Source of the DNA: AP-15 sp963788085
GTDB lineage: Bacteria; Pseudomonadota; Alphaproteobacteria; ATCC43930; CGMCC-115725
Reading direction: 5' to 3'
Assembly (NCBI GenBank): GCA_963788085.1
Contig: CAWBFS010000069.1
Location: 1 to 64,000 of the forward strand
DNA: 64,000 bases
Every line of letters begins with the position of its first letter. Within the stretch, counting starts at the first letter, position 1. A program made the translations under genes and the position numbers. Positions 63,084 to 64,000 of the stretch are shown here, piece by piece. Below the pieces are notes generated by a model. That model did no database searches and was not told the DNA's origin. It worked only from the letters and a program-made list of their open reading frames with translations.

Positions 63084-64000
63084 ATGGTCGAGTGGACGGG
63101 CGGCGCGTTGCCGACATTCGTGACGCATCTGGAGTGCAGCCTGACCGGCGAGCGCTATCCGGCGGACACTCTGCAGACGCTCTCAAAGGCGAGCCGTCCG
63201 TTATTGGTGCGCTACGACCTCGACGGTGTCCGCCGGGCACTGCCTCGCGAGATGCTCGCCTACCGGCCGCAGACGCTCTGGCGTTACCGCGAGCTGTTGC
63301 CGGTGCGCCGGCCGGGCGATGTGGTTTCCCTCGGCGAGGTGGTGACGCCGTTGATCTCGCTGCCGCGCATTGCTGCGCGGCTCGGCGGTGGCGAGATCCT
63401 GGTCAAGGACGAAGGGCGCCTGCCGACCGGATCTTTCAAGGCGCGCGGGCTGGCGCTGGCCGTTTCGATGGCCAAAGAGCTCGGGGTCGCGACGATGGCG
63501 ATGCCGACCAACGGCAATGCCGGGGCGGCGATGGCCGCCTACTGCTCGCGCGCCGGCATCAAATCCTATGTCTTCTGTCCCGACGATACGCCGGCGGTCA
63601 ATGTCCGCGAGATCGCAATGCAGGGTGCCGAGGTGTTTCTCGTCAACGGGCTGATCGACGATTGCGGCAAGCTGGTCAGCCGAGGGCGAACGGGAAGTCG
63701 GCTGGTTCAACTGCTCGACCCTGCGAGAGCCCTACCGCATCGAGGGCAAGAAGACGATGGGCCTCGAGCTCGCCGAACAGCTCGGCTGGGAATTGCCGGA
63801 CGTGATCTTCTACCCGACCGGCGGCGGCACCGGGATCATCGGCATGTGGAAGGCTTTCGAGGAGCTCGAGGCAATCGGCTGGATCGGGCCGAAGCGGCCG
63901 CGGATGGTCGTGGTCCAGGCGACCGGTTGCGCGCCGATGGTAAAGGCCTGGGAGGAAGGTGCGGAACACGCCCCGCGTTGGGAGAACGCGCACACCTTCG
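63084..64000 (+). CDS. thrC: Threonine synthase (PLP-dependent), partial, one frameshift
   Basis: Starts MVEWTGGALPTFVTHLECSL with GGAGGG upstream and runs off the window. N-terminal zinc-ribbon-like CSLTGERYPADT, then LVRYDLDGVRRALPREMLAY. The PLP-lysine motif is DEGRLPTGSFKARGLALAVS, followed by MPTNGNAGAAMAAYCSRAGI, the phosphate-binding region. After a one-base shift near 63685 it continues REVGWFNCSTLREPYRIEGK, KTMGLELAEQLGWELPDVIF, YPTGGGTGIIGMWKAFEELE. Converts O-phosphohomoserine to threonine. The symbol is by family; close paralogues (threonine dehydratase-like) exist. Confidence 0.85.
   Translation, partial: MVEWTGGALPTFVTHLECSLTGERYPADTLQTLSKASRPLLVRYDLDGVRRALPREMLAYRPQTLWRYRELLPVRRPGDVVSLGEVVTPLISLPRIAARLGGGEILVKDEGRLPTGSFKARGLALAVSMAKELGVATMAMPTNGNAGAAMAAYCSRAGIKSYVFCPDDTPAVNVREIAMQGAEVFLVNGLIDDCGKLVSRGRTGSRLVQLLDPARALPHRGQEDDGPRARRTARLGIAGRDLLPDRRRHRDHRHVEGFRGARGNRLDRAEAAADGRGPGDRLRADGKGLGGRCGTRPALGERAHL

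Overview
The window is high-GC DNA from an alphaproteobacterium, most probably a soil member of the Rhizobiales/Hyphomicrobiales (Bradyrhizobium/Xanthobacteraceae-like). This is inferred from gene content and repeats: a HAAT branched-chain amino acid transporter, a SAM-domain adenylate cyclase with an ATPase module, YcjX/YcjF, PuuE, CaiB-type CoA transferase, many small esterases, and dispersed palindromes that translate as 'MAGLVPAIH', 'PAKAGVQ' or 'PNPPPLAGEG'. No tRNA, rRNA or CRISPR array was seen.

Region 1-11.2 kb is a graveyard. It holds truncated and frameshifted remains of an SDR, an adenylate cyclase, a metallo-beta-lactamase-fold hydrolase, a phage terminase fused to the tail of a dehydrogenase, a serine recombinase, two pirins, an amidohydrolase, a tautomerase, two cupins, a DUF2255 protein, a LysR regulator, a metal-binding lipoprotein-type SBP and an AT-richer HNH endonuclease. 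Two repeat pairs lie in it: a ~45-bp near-perfect inverted pair (1-47 and 4617-4663) and a ~215-bp direct pair (5099-5316 and 9634-9848). The one gene that looks healthy is a cold-shock protein.

Region 11.2-18.7 kb is an island. It carries a LigD-type DNA ligase; an unrecognised 504-residue protein with a PD-(D/E)XK-like motif overlapping the start of a truncated KAP P-loop NTPase; a tyrosine integrase; an intact alpha/beta hydrolase with a cysteine nucleophile; and a module of an unknown PD-(D/E)XK-like gene plus HigB/HigA behind a 19-bp palindromic operator. That module sits between the intact hydrolase gene and a second, 5'-truncated copy of its 3' half. The nuclease/KAP pair and the operator-controlled three-gene module are my best candidates for undescribed defence or addiction systems.

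Region 18.7-30.1 kb is ordinary chromosome: an AcpA-like phosphoesterase divergent from a di-haem cytochrome c peroxidase, PuuE with a DUF29 gene, a large alpha/beta hydrolase-domain protein, a GIY-YIG nuclease framed by inverted palindromes, an M20 peptidase, two convergent MscS channels and an EEP-family nuclease/phosphatase. At 30.1-35.6 kb, beyond a 13-bp tandem repeat, is a liv transport operon on the minus strand (livK, livH, a livM-livG fusion, livF). At 35.7-39.5 kb are YcjF/YcjX-type genes and unknown neighbours. At 39.7-51.9 kb are a nitronate monooxygenase-like enzyme, a phosphoribosyltransferase, an amidase, a TetR/EmrA/EmrB efflux unit, the SAM-cyclase-ATPase protein, a VOC dioxygenase and a GNAT enzyme. 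At 51.9-64 kb are an esterase, the ABC-F protein EttA, a flavin monooxygenase, a CoA transferase, a gluconolactonase, an OmpA lipoprotein, a cupin, an LLM oxidoreductase, an SDR, another esterase, a DUF1328 protein and a threonine synthase cut by the window end.

A general caution: many otherwise well conserved genes, including EttA, both MscS genes, the EmrB-like transporter and the threonine synthase, carry one or more single-base frameshifts. At that density sequencing or assembly indels are likely in the second half. There, frameshifted genes are given as one CDS and the break is noted. In the first 11 kb truncation and gene fusion show real decay, so those entries are marked pseudogene.
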